Assembly: GCA_900314085.1 (NCBI GenBank)
Contig: OMTX01000189.1
Location: 1-50,036 of the forward strand
DNA length: 50,036 nt
DNA from: an uncultured Lachnospiraceae bacterium
GTDB lineage: Bacteria; Bacillota; Clostridia; Lachnospirales; Lachnospiraceae
Direction of reading: 5' to 3'
Shown here: positions 8,765-17,058 of the stretch, piece by piece
Layout: every line of letters begins with the position of its first letter
Numbering within the stretch: the stretch's first letter is position 1
Notes under the pieces: model-generated
What the model saw: the letters and a program-made list of their open reading frames with translations, nothing else
Database searches by the model: none
Told to the model about the DNA's origin: nothing
Translations under genes and position numbers: made by a program

Positions 8765-9793
8765 TCAGCAAAACCTAAGCACCAGAATTCCTATTGCGGA
8801 AAACAGAAGCAGAGCCAGCAGGGACGTCCCCTTTGAAAGGATACACGCCCGCCTGATGTCCGCTATTTCAATCGGCCGGTCGGCATCGCCGAGATGCGGT
8901 TTCATCATCTGCACGCCGAAATAGGACGCAGGGCCGCCGAGCTGTATATGCAATGCCCCGGCGCAGACTGCCTCACAGCAGGCGGAATTGGGACTCGGCG
9001 ATTTCCGCCGGTCCCGGCAGAAGATGCGGAGGGCATTTTTGCCGTCAGAGAAGCGGCAGAGTCCCGCCGCAGCAATCATACAAAGTGCCGCCAGCCTCTC
9101 GGGGATGAAGTCCAGGGCATCATCCGTCCGCGCCGCTGCCCGTCCGAAGAAAAGGCAGCGGGCATTTTTGTAGCCGATCATGGAATCCAAGGTGGAGACA
9201 GCCTTGTACATCCACCCGCCGACCGGTCCAAACAGGATCAGATAAAAAAGAGGGATGACTCCTCCGTCCGCCGTATTTTCAGCCACCGTTTCAATATCCG
9301 CCCGGGCAACCGTCCGTGCATCCATATCGACAGTATCCCGGCCGACCAGCATGGATACCCTCTTCCGCGCTTCGGCAATGTCCCCTTCCTCCAGGCTGTC
9401 GGCAACACCCATGGCAGCCTCCGAAAGGGACTTCACGGAAAGGATGCGGTAGGACATCCAGACTTCCACAGCAAAGAAAAGCCAAAAGCCCAGCTGGTAA
9501 CAGGCCAGAAGAATGGCACCTGAAACCAATCCCGTTCCGCCTGCAATGATAATCACCGTAAGAATTCCGCGGACAAACCGCCGCCGGTCAGAAAGATTTT
9601 CCCGGTTCAGATGCCGGTCAAGAAAAGCAATGGCTTTCCCGATCAGGCGGACAGGATGATAGAGTTTTTCCGGATCTCCAAGCAGGCTGTCCAGAAGGAA
9701 GCCGAAAAGTGCTGCCAGTACAGGATGAAATTGCCGGAAAAGGAGATTCAGCATAGAAACACTTGTCACGACGATCTGCCGAATGTCACACAT
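8765..9793 (-). CDS. cbiB: adenosylcobinamide-phosphate synthase CbiB
   Basis: CbiB joins the aminopropanol arm (made by CobD) to adenosylcobyric acid. This 342-residue integral membrane protein shows the family landmarks GFLLDSLLGDPEKLYHPVRLIG near the start, the RDTVDMDARTVARADIETVAENTADGG segment in the middle, and several hydrophobic helices. The ATG at 9793 is preceded closely by GGAG; a second Met 13 codons in also fits. It is the last gene of the cobalamin run, 15 bp after cobC. The assignment is secure. Confidence 0.96.
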   Translation of the reverse strand: MCDIRQIVVTSVSMLNLLFRQFHPVLAALFGFLLDSLLGDPEKLYHPVRLIGKAIAFLDRHLNRENLSDRRRFVRGILTVIIIAGGTGLVSGAILLACYQLGFWLFFAVEVWMSYRILSVKSLSEAAMGVADSLEEGDIAEARKRVSMLVGRDTVDMDARTVARADIETVAENTADGGVIPLFYLILFGPVGGWMYKAVSTLDSMIGYKNARCLFFGRAAARTDDALDFIPERLAALCMIAAAGLCRFSDGKNALRIFCRDRRKSPSPNSACCEAVCAGALHIQLGGPASYFGVQMMKPHLGDADRPIEIADIRRACILSKGTSLLALLLFSAIGILVLRFC

Positions 9794-9808
9794 TCTCCGG
9801 CAGCCGTC

Positions 9809-10420
9809 TCAAATATCTTTGATGTAGGTGAGTTTTTCGTCTCCCATCAGGAAAAATTTCTTTCCCCCGCCGGGAGATAAGTGCCAATCAAAATAATCCC
9901 GTTTCGGAGAAGCGGTTTCCGAGGCAACGGCCATGAGCGTGCCGGAATTTACGATGACAGAGACAGCAAGCTCTGCCGGAGCCGTTTTCAAAAATGCATC
10001 AAGAAACTTTTTCCAGGCTGCCATGGTGCGGTCGATGAAGGCTGCCCGGTCCTCCCCTCCCGGAAAGCGGGTGGTGCCGCCGGAATCGATATAGGCCTGA
10101 AAGTCCGGATTCCCATCAAGCTCCGAAAAATTCTTCCCCTCGAAGTCTCCGAAGTCCATCTCCGTAAGGCCTGCAATGGGGACCGCCGTCTGTTCCGGGT
10201 ACAGGATGGACGCTGTCTGCCGGCAGCGCGCCATCGTTCCGCAAAAGACAGCATCCGCCTGTGGGTACATGTCCCTTGCCGAATTTTCCTGCAGCAGAAT
10301 AATTCCTTTTTCCGAAAGTTCTTCATCCGTCCGCCGCCCTACATAGCGGTTAGAAAGATTTCCGGCCGTAAACCCGTGCCGGATGAATGTAATGGTCCGC
10401 ATATCTGCTGCCCCGCTCAT
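9809..10420 (-). CDS. cobC: alpha-ribazole phosphatase CobC (histidine phosphatase family)
   Basis: The RHG signature with the catalytic histidine (ITFIRHGFTAGN), the second conserved Arg region (CGTMARCRQTA) and the FGDFEGK motif identify a phosphoglycerate-mutase-like histidine phosphatase. In this context it should remove phosphate from alpha-ribazole-phosphate or adenosylcobalamin-phosphate in the last steps of lower-ligand assembly. The ATG overlaps the stop of the preceding CobU-like gene (ATGA), showing coupling; an internal Met at residue 7 is an alternative start. The C-terminal part ends in a GGGKKFFLMGD stretch. Confidence 0.92.
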   Translation of the reverse strand: MSGAADMRTITFIRHGFTAGNLSNRYVGRRTDEELSEKGIILLQENSARDMYPQADAVFCGTMARCRQTASILYPEQTAVPIAGLTEMDFGDFEGKNFSELDGNPDFQAYIDSGGTTRFPGGEDRAAFIDRTMAAWKKFLDAFLKTAPAELAVSVIVNSGTLMAVASETASPKRDYFDWHLSPGGGKKFFLMGDEKLTYIKDI

Positions 10421-10800
10421 TTCAGCCGCTGCCCGATTCCGCAGGTCACCCGGTAGAAGGCGGAGGATTTCTGCGCCAGGTCACAGAGAAGACGGCCCGT
10501 CATCTCCCGCCACTCCTCTTCGAAAGGATCCACAGGAATGATGCCGCTCCCGATTTCATCGGAAAGGATGACCGCATCCGGTTGGGCGGAAAGGTAAGCG
10601 CTGACAAAGTCGGCAGGTTTTTCCCCTTCTGAAAGAATCCGCCGCACCAGGGATTCGAAATGGCAGAGGCCTCTCGCCTGCAGAAGGTTCTCCTCTGTTT
10701 CCGTCCTTCCGTCCCCAAAGTCTGATTCAAAAAGACCGGGTACAAGACCGCAGGCAAAAGCCCTCTTTCCCTGATCCCGGCCGCCAACAATCAATATCAT
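10417..10800 (-). CDS. short, degenerate CobU-like protein
   Basis: About 128 residues with an altered P-loop (GGRDQGKR instead of GGxxSGKS) and a good match to the C-terminal half of CobU (SDEIGSGIIPVDPFEEEWRE ... GIGQRLK). The central part holding the guanylation region of true CobU is missing. The start is taken at the second of two adjacent ATGs, 5 nt after GGAGG; the frame stays open upstream to a TTG at 10839. A full-length cobU lies two genes upstream, so this is a paralog that may have lost activity or act as a partner. It sits between cobS and cobC and overlaps cobC by 4 bp. Confidence 0.8.
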   Translation of the reverse strand: MILIVGGRDQGKRAFACGLVPGLFESDFGDGRTETEENLLQARGLCHFESLVRRILSEGEKPADFVSAYLSAQPDAVILSDEIGSGIIPVDPFEEEWREMTGRLLCDLAQKSSAFYRVTCGIGQRLK

Positions 10801-10870
10801 CATGTCCTCCGGAAACGACGGATCTGCCTGTCCCACCAAAACCGATGAAGCCCCTGGCGGAACATTACTT

Positions 10871-11677
10871 TCAGACAGCCGCCAGAATCTGGCTGTACAC
10901 GGCAGCCGTCAGTACCGTAAGGAGTTCCGACATGGATGAAAGGAAACCGCACGTATCCCCCGTAATGCCACCGAGAGGTGTTTTCACAACCCTCCGGAAC
11001 CAGAAGATGAAAAGCAGATTGATAAGCAGGGCCAGAAAGCCTGTCCAGTGGCCGAAACCGATCATCAGGATGGCCGTCACGACGGCCTCAATGGTCAGCG
11101 TATCCTTGACATTTTTCGCATCGGAATATTTCTGGAAGGTATAGGCAAGGCCGGTTCCCCGTGCGGAATTCGATGTCACGAGGGAAAGGCCGCTGATGGT
11201 CCGGGAAAGCACAAAACCCAGCGCAGTCGTTGCGAATGCCTGAATCGTCAGATCCGGCCGGGCAACATAGCAGGCGGAAAAAGAGCCGGCAAGCAGGAGA
11301 AAATAGATGATAGCCCCCATGACACCGAGGGCCCCGACATGGGGATCCTGCATAATCTCGAGCCGCTTGTCCCTGTCGCGGTGGGAAAGCAGGGCATCCA
11401 CCGAATCAATGAAGCCGTCCATATGGATTCCGCCGGAAACGATGACCGGCAGCACAGCAAAGAGAACCGGCAGAAAGAAGCCGGCAGAACCGATTCCCGC
11501 CCCGTAGGTCAGGCGGAATATGACGAATTCAATGATTCCGATCAGGGCGCCGACCAGGGGAAAGAAGTCCATGACGTATTTCATGTCCTCCTGCTTCCAC
11601 TTGAAGTCCTTCACGGGTATGCTCGAATACATGGAAAAAGCGATCTTCATCGACCGGCTCAATTGATCCCAGGTCAT
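10871..11677 (-). CDS. cobS: adenosylcobinamide-GDP ribazoletransferase CobS
   Basis: CobS condenses adenosylcobinamide-GDP with alpha-ribazole at the membrane, giving adenosylcobalamin or its phosphate. The 268-residue, multi-helix protein carries the hallmark GGIHMDGFIDSVDALLSHRDRDKRLEIMQDPHVGALGV region and starts MTWDQLSRSMKIAFSMYSSIPV, typical of the family. Its ATG overlaps the cobU stop (ATGA), so the two are translationally coupled. Firm assignment. Confidence 0.97.
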   Translation of the reverse strand: MTWDQLSRSMKIAFSMYSSIPVKDFKWKQEDMKYVMDFFPLVGALIGIIEFVIFRLTYGAGIGSAGFFLPVLFAVLPVIVSGGIHMDGFIDSVDALLSHRDRDKRLEIMQDPHVGALGVMGAIIYFLLLAGSFSACYVARPDLTIQAFATTALGFVLSRTISGLSLVTSNSARGTGLAYTFQKYSDAKNVKDTLTIEAVVTAILMIGFGHWTGFLALLINLLFIFWFRRVVKTPLGGITGDTCGFLSSMSELLTVLTAAVYSQILAAV

Positions 11678-12258
11678 ATATTTCCTCCTTTGACGGGTAA
11701 ATCTACCGGATAAGAATACACCACTTCCACTGCCCTGTCACATTTTTTCACCAGAGCGCAGTTGATCTGCCCGAGACATGCGATGTAGCTTTCCGTCAGT
11801 CTGTCATAGGTGCGCCCGTCCGAAAAGACCTCGTCAGATACGATGACTGCATTCGCTGCCACCTCCATCAGGGACAGGATGTCATGAATAATATTTTTGC
11901 ATACGTCTTCCGTCTGCCTTTGCCACCGGCTCAATGCCGCCTCGTTCCGGTTCCCGTACGCGAAGTCCCACCCACGGAAGAGCTCATTCGAAAGCAGCAT
12001 GCCCGCCCCCTCTATCAAAATGGAAGTCCCCTTGACACGATCTGCCAGTTCTCCGACAGCCGCCGGCTTTTCAATCGTGACAAAGCCCTTTCCTTCCCTC
12101 AGGGCCCTGTGTCGGACGATCCGTTTTCCCGCAGCCGGAGAATCGTTTTTCATGCAGGCAATATATATTTTTTCCGTATCCCCGGCAATATCCAGCAGAG
12201 ACTGCTCCGCAAAGGCAGACTTTCCGGACGTCGCTCCGCCCGTCACAAATATATTCAT
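11674..12258 (-). CDS. cobU: adenosylcobinamide kinase / adenosylcobinamide-phosphate guanylyltransferase CobU
   Basis: This 194-residue P-loop enzyme phosphorylates adenosylcobinamide and transfers GMP to it, preparing the substrate for CobS. Walker A is GGATSGKS at residues 7-14, the RIVRHRALR segment is the guanylation region, and the C-terminus has the SDEV...Y...LGQIN pattern of CobU. It is the full-length copy; a short relative lies at 10417-10800. It overlaps cobS by 4 bp. Confidence 0.94.
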   Translation of the reverse strand: MNIFVTGGATSGKSAFAEQSLLDIAGDTEKIYIACMKNDSPAAGKRIVRHRALREGKGFVTIEKPAAVGELADRVKGTSILIEGAGMLLSNELFRGWDFAYGNRNEAALSRWQRQTEDVCKNIIHDILSLMEVAANAVIVSDEVFSDGRTYDRLTESYIACLGQINCALVKKCDRAVEVVYSYPVDLPVKGGNI

Positions 12259-12333
12259 AGAAGCTTCACCCGCAATAGCCGCCGGATGACAGCAGCTGCG
12301 TCACAACAGATGCCCGAATCGAGGCAGAAATAC

Positions 12334-12999
12334 TCAGATCTTCCGTCCGGCCGCCTCGTAGATGATGGCGTTCATGATGGCTGCCGCCACGGAGGAGCCT
12401 CCCTTCCGTCCCATGGCAAGGATGGCCGGAATGCGCATTCTGCTGCAGCCCTCGAACGCCGCTTCCTTGCTCTCCTCCACATTGACGAATCCGACAGGCA
12501 CCCCGATGACGAGGGACGGCACAAAGGCTTCCGTCTCTATGAGACGGGAAACGGCAAGCAGGGCCGTCGGGGCATTTCCGATGACAAGGACCGGAGAATC
12601 AAAGTCCCTGGCCGCCTTTTCCATGGAAACTTCCGCCCGCGTCGTCCCGAGTTCATTCGCCAGAGCTGCGACATCCGGATCAGCCATGAAGCAGGAAACA
12701 TGGGAGCCGTAGAGCTTCAGTGAAGCCGCATGCACGCCCGATGCCGCCATATTCGTATCTGTCACGATTTCCCTGCCTGCCTTCACGGCAGCAATTCCCG
12801 CAGCCACCGGATCATTCAGGAAACGGAGATTTTCCGCGTAGTCAAAATCGGCGCTCGCATGAATGGCTCGCTTCACCACCGGCAGATTTTCCGGTGCAAT
12901 CTCAATCTCGCGCTTTGCAAGCTCGTCTCCGATGATTTCCATGCTGCGCCGCTCGATGGCCGCCGGATCCCGGACAATGTCGGACTTTTTCACGTCCAT
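12334..12999 (-). CDS. cbiC: cobalt-precorrin-8 methylmutase CbiC
   Basis: CbiC moves a methyl group from C11 to C12 to make cobyrinic acid. The 221-residue sequence has the conserved TNMAASGV, TTRAEVSMEKAA, VIGNAPTALL and GVPVGFVNVEESKE motifs of the family and the usual length. It lies between cbiP and cobU with gaps of 94 and 75 bp that hold no other gene. Confidence 0.97.
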   Translation of the reverse strand: MDVKKSDIVRDPAAIERRSMEIIGDELAKREIEIAPENLPVVKRAIHASADFDYAENLRFLNDPVAAGIAAVKAGREIVTDTNMAASGVHAASLKLYGSHVSCFMADPDVAALANELGTTRAEVSMEKAARDFDSPVLVIGNAPTALLAVSRLIETEAFVPSLVIGVPVGFVNVEESKEAAFEGCSRMRIPAILAMGRKGGSSVAAAIMNAIIYEAAGRKI

Positions 13000-13093
13000 T
13001 TCTGTATCCTTCCATCATTGCACGATTGAAAGCCTGCCGGGGGCTTGAGAGACAAAATAGCCACAAATCCTCAGCAACCATTCTGTACCGGCC

Positions 13094-14617
13094 TCACAAG
13101 CCTATGATACTACGGATGGCCTTCATATCGACATTCTTCTCAATCGCTTCCGCCAAGAGGTCGAAGTCCCTCTCTTCCCTCTCCCGCCGGCTCTCGATCC
13201 GAATGCCTGCAGGGATTGTCTTCCTGTTTGCTTCAGCGATATTTCTGAGAAATGCCTGTAAGAATTCTGCCGAATCAAAAATCCCGTGGAGATACGTCCC
13301 GCAGACATTTCCGTTCACCGCACCCTCAGGACCGTTTTCAAGAAAATTCATCGGCGGATCAGTACTCTCCGTCACGCCGGCGTGAATCTGGTAACCGCTA
13401 ACAACCGGTCCGCCCGCTGCATCCCCGAAGCGTCCCCGGCACTGTACAAGAGTCTTTTCCTCTGAAAACACCGTCGCCGTATGCAGAAGGCCAAGCCCCT
13501 CTTCATGTCCTCCCCCGTCATTTCCTGCGGGATCATCAAGAACAGTCCCCAGCATCTGATAGCCGCCGCACAGTCCGAAGACCTGCCCGCCTGTTGCCGC
13601 AAATTTCAAAATCTCAGGAGCAAGTCCGCATGCCTTCAGCCAGCGCAGGTCAGAAATCGTCGTCTTCGTTCCCGGAAGCAGGAGAAGATCAGGGGAACCC
13701 ATGTCTTCCGGCCTTTCTAAATAGCGCACGGAAGAAAGCCCGGGAACGGCAAGCGGAATCATGTCCGTGAAATTTGAGATGTGGGGAAAACGAATGACGG
13801 CAATGTCAAGGAGTCCCTTCCTCCCTGCCCCATTTCCCTGTAAATCACCGAAGCGGCCTTTCTCCGCCAGCCGGTCAGAAAGCGAATCCTCGTCATCGAG
13901 GTCAATGTCCGTCCACGGAACGACGCCTAATGTGCGAACATTTGTTCTATTATATAGCATATCCGGTCCCGGCGCAAGCAGTTTCGGATCCCCGCGGAAT
14001 TTGTTGAAAAGGAAGCCTTTCACCCGCTTCTTTTCGTCATCCTTCAGCCACTCGTAAGTCCCTAGCAGCTGGGCGAAGGCCCCGCCCCGGTCGATGTCGG
14101 CGACAAGCAGGACCGGCGCATCAACGGCAGCTGCGAGCCCCATATTGACGATGTCGTTTCCGCCGAGGTTCAGGTTGATTTCAGCGGGGCTGCCCGCCCC
14201 CTCTATTATTATGATGTCGTTTTCCGCTGACAGGCTCTGAAAACAATCGAGGATGTCCGGAAGATATGTGCCCCGTTTTTCAAAGTATTCCGTCGCAGTG
14301 TACGAACCGACGGCCTTCCCCCGGAAGACGACCTGGCTCCTGCGGTCCCCCTCCGGTTTCAGCAGAATCGGGTTCATCCGCACGTCCGGTTCGTGCATGG
14401 CCGCCCGCGCCTGCATGATCTGCGCCCGCCCCATCTCAAGACCGTCTGCGGTAACGCCGGAATTCAGAGCCATGTTCTGACTCTTGAAGGGGGCGCATAC
14501 GTACCCCTCGCGGGAAAAGATCCGCAGGAGTCCCGCCGTCAGCGCCGACTTCCCGACGCCGGACATGGTTCCGCAGATCATCAGTTTTTTCGCTGCCTTG
14601 CTCATTTGCCTCTGCAA
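13094..14617 (-). CDS. cbiP: cobyric acid synthase CbiP/CobQ
   Basis: This glutamine-dependent enzyme amidates four side chains of adenosylcobyrinic acid a,c-diamide. The N-terminal dethiobiotin-synthetase-like ATPase domain starts LMICGTMSGVGKSALTAGLL (P-loop) and contains PFKSQNMALNS; the C-terminal amidotransferase half has VFGLCGGYQMLG with the nucleophilic Cys and the YLHGIFD catalytic His. At 507 residues the length is normal. Start at the first Met or at MSKAAKK four codons later. The region before the start is AT-rich and holds one copy of the recurring ATGACTAAT word. Confidence 0.96.
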   Translation of the reverse strand: MQRQMSKAAKKLMICGTMSGVGKSALTAGLLRIFSREGYVCAPFKSQNMALNSGVTADGLEMGRAQIMQARAAMHEPDVRMNPILLKPEGDRRSQVVFRGKAVGSYTATEYFEKRGTYLPDILDCFQSLSAENDIIIIEGAGSPAEINLNLGGNDIVNMGLAAAVDAPVLLVADIDRGGAFAQLLGTYEWLKDDEKKRVKGFLFNKFRGDPKLLAPGPDMLYNRTNVRTLGVVPWTDIDLDDEDSLSDRLAEKGRFGDLQGNGAGRKGLLDIAVIRFPHISNFTDMIPLAVPGLSSVRYLERPEDMGSPDLLLLPGTKTTISDLRWLKACGLAPEILKFAATGGQVFGLCGGYQMLGTVLDDPAGNDGGGHEEGLGLLHTATVFSEEKTLVQCRGRFGDAAGGPVVSGYQIHAGVTESTDPPMNFLENGPEGAVNGNVCGTYLHGIFDSAEFLQAFLRNIAEANRKTIPAGIRIESRREREERDFDLLAEAIEKNVDMKAIRSIIGL

Positions 14618-14685
14618 CTCATTTCTTTATGACTAATATAGTTCGCCATCTTTTCCGGCCCCTTCATACATAAGGCGGAAAGCTA

Positions 14686-15915
14686 TTATTCCCTGACAAT
14701 CTTTTGCAGGGCTCCAAGCAAAATGCCATTTTCCTCCGGGTTCCGCACGGCGATGCGGTACCGGTACTTTGCCCTGCCGGCAGCACCTGTCCTGCCGCCT
14801 GTTTCGTGCTCCGGGCTGTCCGTTTGGCCGGTCTTCCGCAGGCCGGTTTCTCTGTTCAGGTCCCGGATCATGATGCCTTCTTTTGCAAGAGGCTGCACCA
14901 GTTCTCTGTCAGAAAAAAACATGATGAAATTCGCGTCAGAGGGAATGACGGCAAAGCCAAGGGATGTAAGCGCTTCCATCAATCGTTCCCGTTCTGCGGA
15001 AATCATTGCCACCGCTTCAAGCAAATAGGCTTCTTCAGCAAGGGCAGTGATTCCGGCCTTTTGCGCAGGCCAACTGACAGACCAGGGCGGACCGGCTTTC
15101 CTCATCTTTTCGACGAGATCCGTGTCCGCAGTCATCCCAAAGCCCAGGCGCATGCCGGCCATGGCATAGGTTTTCGTGAAGGCGTTCAGAATGAAAACAT
15201 TCGGATATTCCTCAATGATTTCAGAATAGGGAAAGGGGGTTCCTGTCAGTTCCATAAAGCAGGCATCAACGAATACCCGGATGTTCCGGTCCCGGGCTGT
15301 TTTCAGAATCTCCCAAAAAAGGGATTCTTCGATGAGGCGGCCGGTGGGATTGTGCGGGTTGATGAGGACGAGGCAGTCAATCTTCCCGCTGAGGACATCG
15401 AGGATTCCCTCTGTCAGCCGGAACCCCTCTTCTTCTCTCAACGGAAAAAAGACACACTGTCCCCCGCCTGCTGCCACCGCCTGCGGGTACTCGGAAAACG
15501 TCGGCACCGGAATCAGAACCTGTGCAGGTGAAATGGCCCGGAAATAGCGATAAATAATATCAGACGCCCCGTTCCCGCAGAGAATGTTCTCTGCAGGCAG
15601 GCCATAGTGTTCCGCCAACGCAGCCGTCAGTTCCCGGCAGCAGGGGTCCGGATAGCGGACCTCAGAAGCCGCCTCGCAGTAAGCGCTTACAACTGCTTCC
15701 GGAATTCCAAGCGGATTCAGGTTCACGGAAAAGTCGAGGGGTTCACGGCCGGTAGCAGCGGCAAAGGCCTCGCGGTCCCCGCCGTGGGAGAAATTCAGGG
15801 ACAGTCCTGCCGCCTCTCGCCTGCGGCTCGAAGCGTCGACGACAGTCCCCCTTTCCTTCTGCCCGGCTTTCATGTCCCCGCGTTCCTTTTCAATCATATT
15901 TTTCATAGGCTTCAA
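14686..15915 (-). CDS. cobD: threonine-phosphate decarboxylase CobD
   Basis: A PLP enzyme of the histidinol-phosphate aminotransferase fold that makes (R)-1-aminopropan-2-ol phosphate from L-threonine phosphate for CbiB. It shows FSVNLNPLGIPE, NPHNPTG, and the PLP lysine in FTKTYAMAGMRLGFG. Residues about 354-383 are a hydrophilic low-complexity insertion (Gly, Thr, Arg, Glu) between two conserved C-terminal strands. The start is unclear: the first ATG overlaps cobT by 26 bp, one at 15897 overlaps by 8 bp, and one at 15873 follows a G-rich site and avoids overlap. Confidence 0.93.
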   Translation of the reverse strand: MKPMKNMIEKERGDMKAGQKERGTVVDASSRRREAAGLSLNFSHGGDREAFAAATGREPLDFSVNLNPLGIPEAVVSAYCEAASEVRYPDPCCRELTAALAEHYGLPAENILCGNGASDIIYRYFRAISPAQVLIPVPTFSEYPQAVAAGGGQCVFFPLREEEGFRLTEGILDVLSGKIDCLVLINPHNPTGRLIEESLFWEILKTARDRNIRVFVDACFMELTGTPFPYSEIIEEYPNVFILNAFTKTYAMAGMRLGFGMTADTDLVEKMRKAGPPWSVSWPAQKAGITALAEEAYLLEAVAMISAERERLMEALTSLGFAVIPSDANFIMFFSDRELVQPLAKEGIMIRDLNRETGLRKTGQTDSPEHETGGRTGAAGRAKYRYRIAVRNPEENGILLGALQKIVRE

Positions 15916-17041
15916 TATTGCCTTCCGTAAATGTATAGGAGTCCCTGTACACTGCCTCCGCCATGAAAAGGAGGGGCATGGCAGCCACCGCTCCCGTCGC
16001 CTCCCCCAGGTGCATGCCCGCTGTAATCAGGGGCTTCTTTCCAATCCGGTTCAGAATAATCTGTGCCAGAGGTTCCGAAGAGACATGACTTGCGATCATG
16101 GCCTTGGCAGAATCCGCTTCAAAGGCATAAGCAAGCAAAGCGGCTGTTGAAGATATGATTCCGTCAATCAGAACCGGAACACCAAAGATTGCCCCGCCCA
16201 GATAGAGTCCGCACATGCCGCCGATATCGAAGCCACCGACCTTTGAGAGCACACCAAGGGGATCCGCCCGGTCCGGTGTATTCACACGCACCGCATCGGA
16301 AACCACCTGTATCTTCCTCTCCAGCGCCTCATCTGAAAGTCCCGCTCCGCGGCCGGTCACTGCCTCTGCCGGCAGACGCAGCAGGACGGACAGTATTGCC
16401 GCCGCCGTCGTCGTATTTCCGATACCCATTTCCCCCGCCGCGAGAAGATTGCAGGACGCAGAAAAATCTCTTACCAGTTCTATACCTGCATTGACAGAAG
16501 CGGCAGCCTGCTCCCGGGTCATGGCCGGTCCTTTGCGAATATTCCCTGTCCCGTTTCCAATCCTGCGGGAAAACAGAGAGTTTTGTCCCTGACTTGCCTG
16601 AAAATCCCGGATTCCCATATCGACCGCAGCGACCTGAACGCCGGCACTTGCCGCCATCCGACAGACCGAAGTTCTGTCATGAATGATGTTGTCCGCCACA
16701 ATGCCCGTCACGCTTGCATCTGTCTGTGAAATGCCCTCGGCCACAACTCCGTTGTCCGCGCAGAAGACCAGGGCGGCCGCCGGTTTCAGAGATATATCTG
16801 CGGAACCCGTCAGCGCAGCGATGTCGCAGAGGTCGTCCTCCAGCAGGCCGAGTCCCCCGAGGGGGTGGGCCAGGGAGGCCCAGTGGTCCTGCGCTGCCGC
16901 CCGGGCCTCCTCGTCGGGCGGGGTGATACGTGCGATATATTGCTGTAATTTTTCTTCTTCAGAATCCATTTTCTTACCCTGTTCTTTAACGGGGACAGGC
17001 ACCTCTGCCGTTCTTACGGTGACAGGCACCTCAACCGACAT
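15890..17041 (-). CDS. cobT: nicotinate-nucleotide-dimethylbenzimidazole phosphoribosyltransferase CobT
   Basis: CobT activates the lower-ligand base as alpha-ribazole-phosphate. Conserved segments seen are HPLGGLGLLED, FCADNGVV, GEMGIGNTTTAAA, and VGGFDIGGMCGLYLGG. The first 24 residues (VPVTVRTAE / VPVPVKE) are encoded by a two-copy 27-bp DNA repeat and are not part of the family core; a start at MDSEEEK (16969) would give the standard length. The annotated start has a weak AGGA site 17 bp after the cbiA stop. Product secure, start uncertain. Confidence 0.95.
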   Translation of the reverse strand: MSVEVPVTVRTAEVPVPVKEQGKKMDSEEEKLQQYIARITPPDEEARAAAQDHWASLAHPLGGLGLLEDDLCDIAALTGSADISLKPAAALVFCADNGVVAEGISQTDASVTGIVADNIIHDRTSVCRMAASAGVQVAAVDMGIRDFQASQGQNSLFSRRIGNGTGNIRKGPAMTREQAAASVNAGIELVRDFSASCNLLAAGEMGIGNTTTAAAILSVLLRLPAEAVTGRGAGLSDEALERKIQVVSDAVRVNTPDRADPLGVLSKVGGFDIGGMCGLYLGGAIFGVPVLIDGIISSTAALLAYAFEADSAKAMIASHVSSEPLAQIILNRIGKKPLITAGMHLGEATGAVAAMPLLFMAEAVYRDSYTFTEGNIEAYEKYD

Positions 17042-17044
17042 TTA
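16991..17044 (-). repeat. two-copy 27-bp repeat with GACAGGCACC core at the cobT start
   Basis: GGGGACAGGCACCT (16991-17004) and GGTGACAGGCACCT (17018-17031) are spaced exactly 27 bp. The repeat covers the junction from the cbiA stop into the cobT reading frame and adds an in-frame VPV-type peptide twice. The core resembles short extragenic palindromic-type repeats common in bacteria. Related GACAGTCC words occur at 15841 and at 20171-20220. Confidence 0.7.
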
Positions 17045-17058
17045 CCGGATCCTATACA

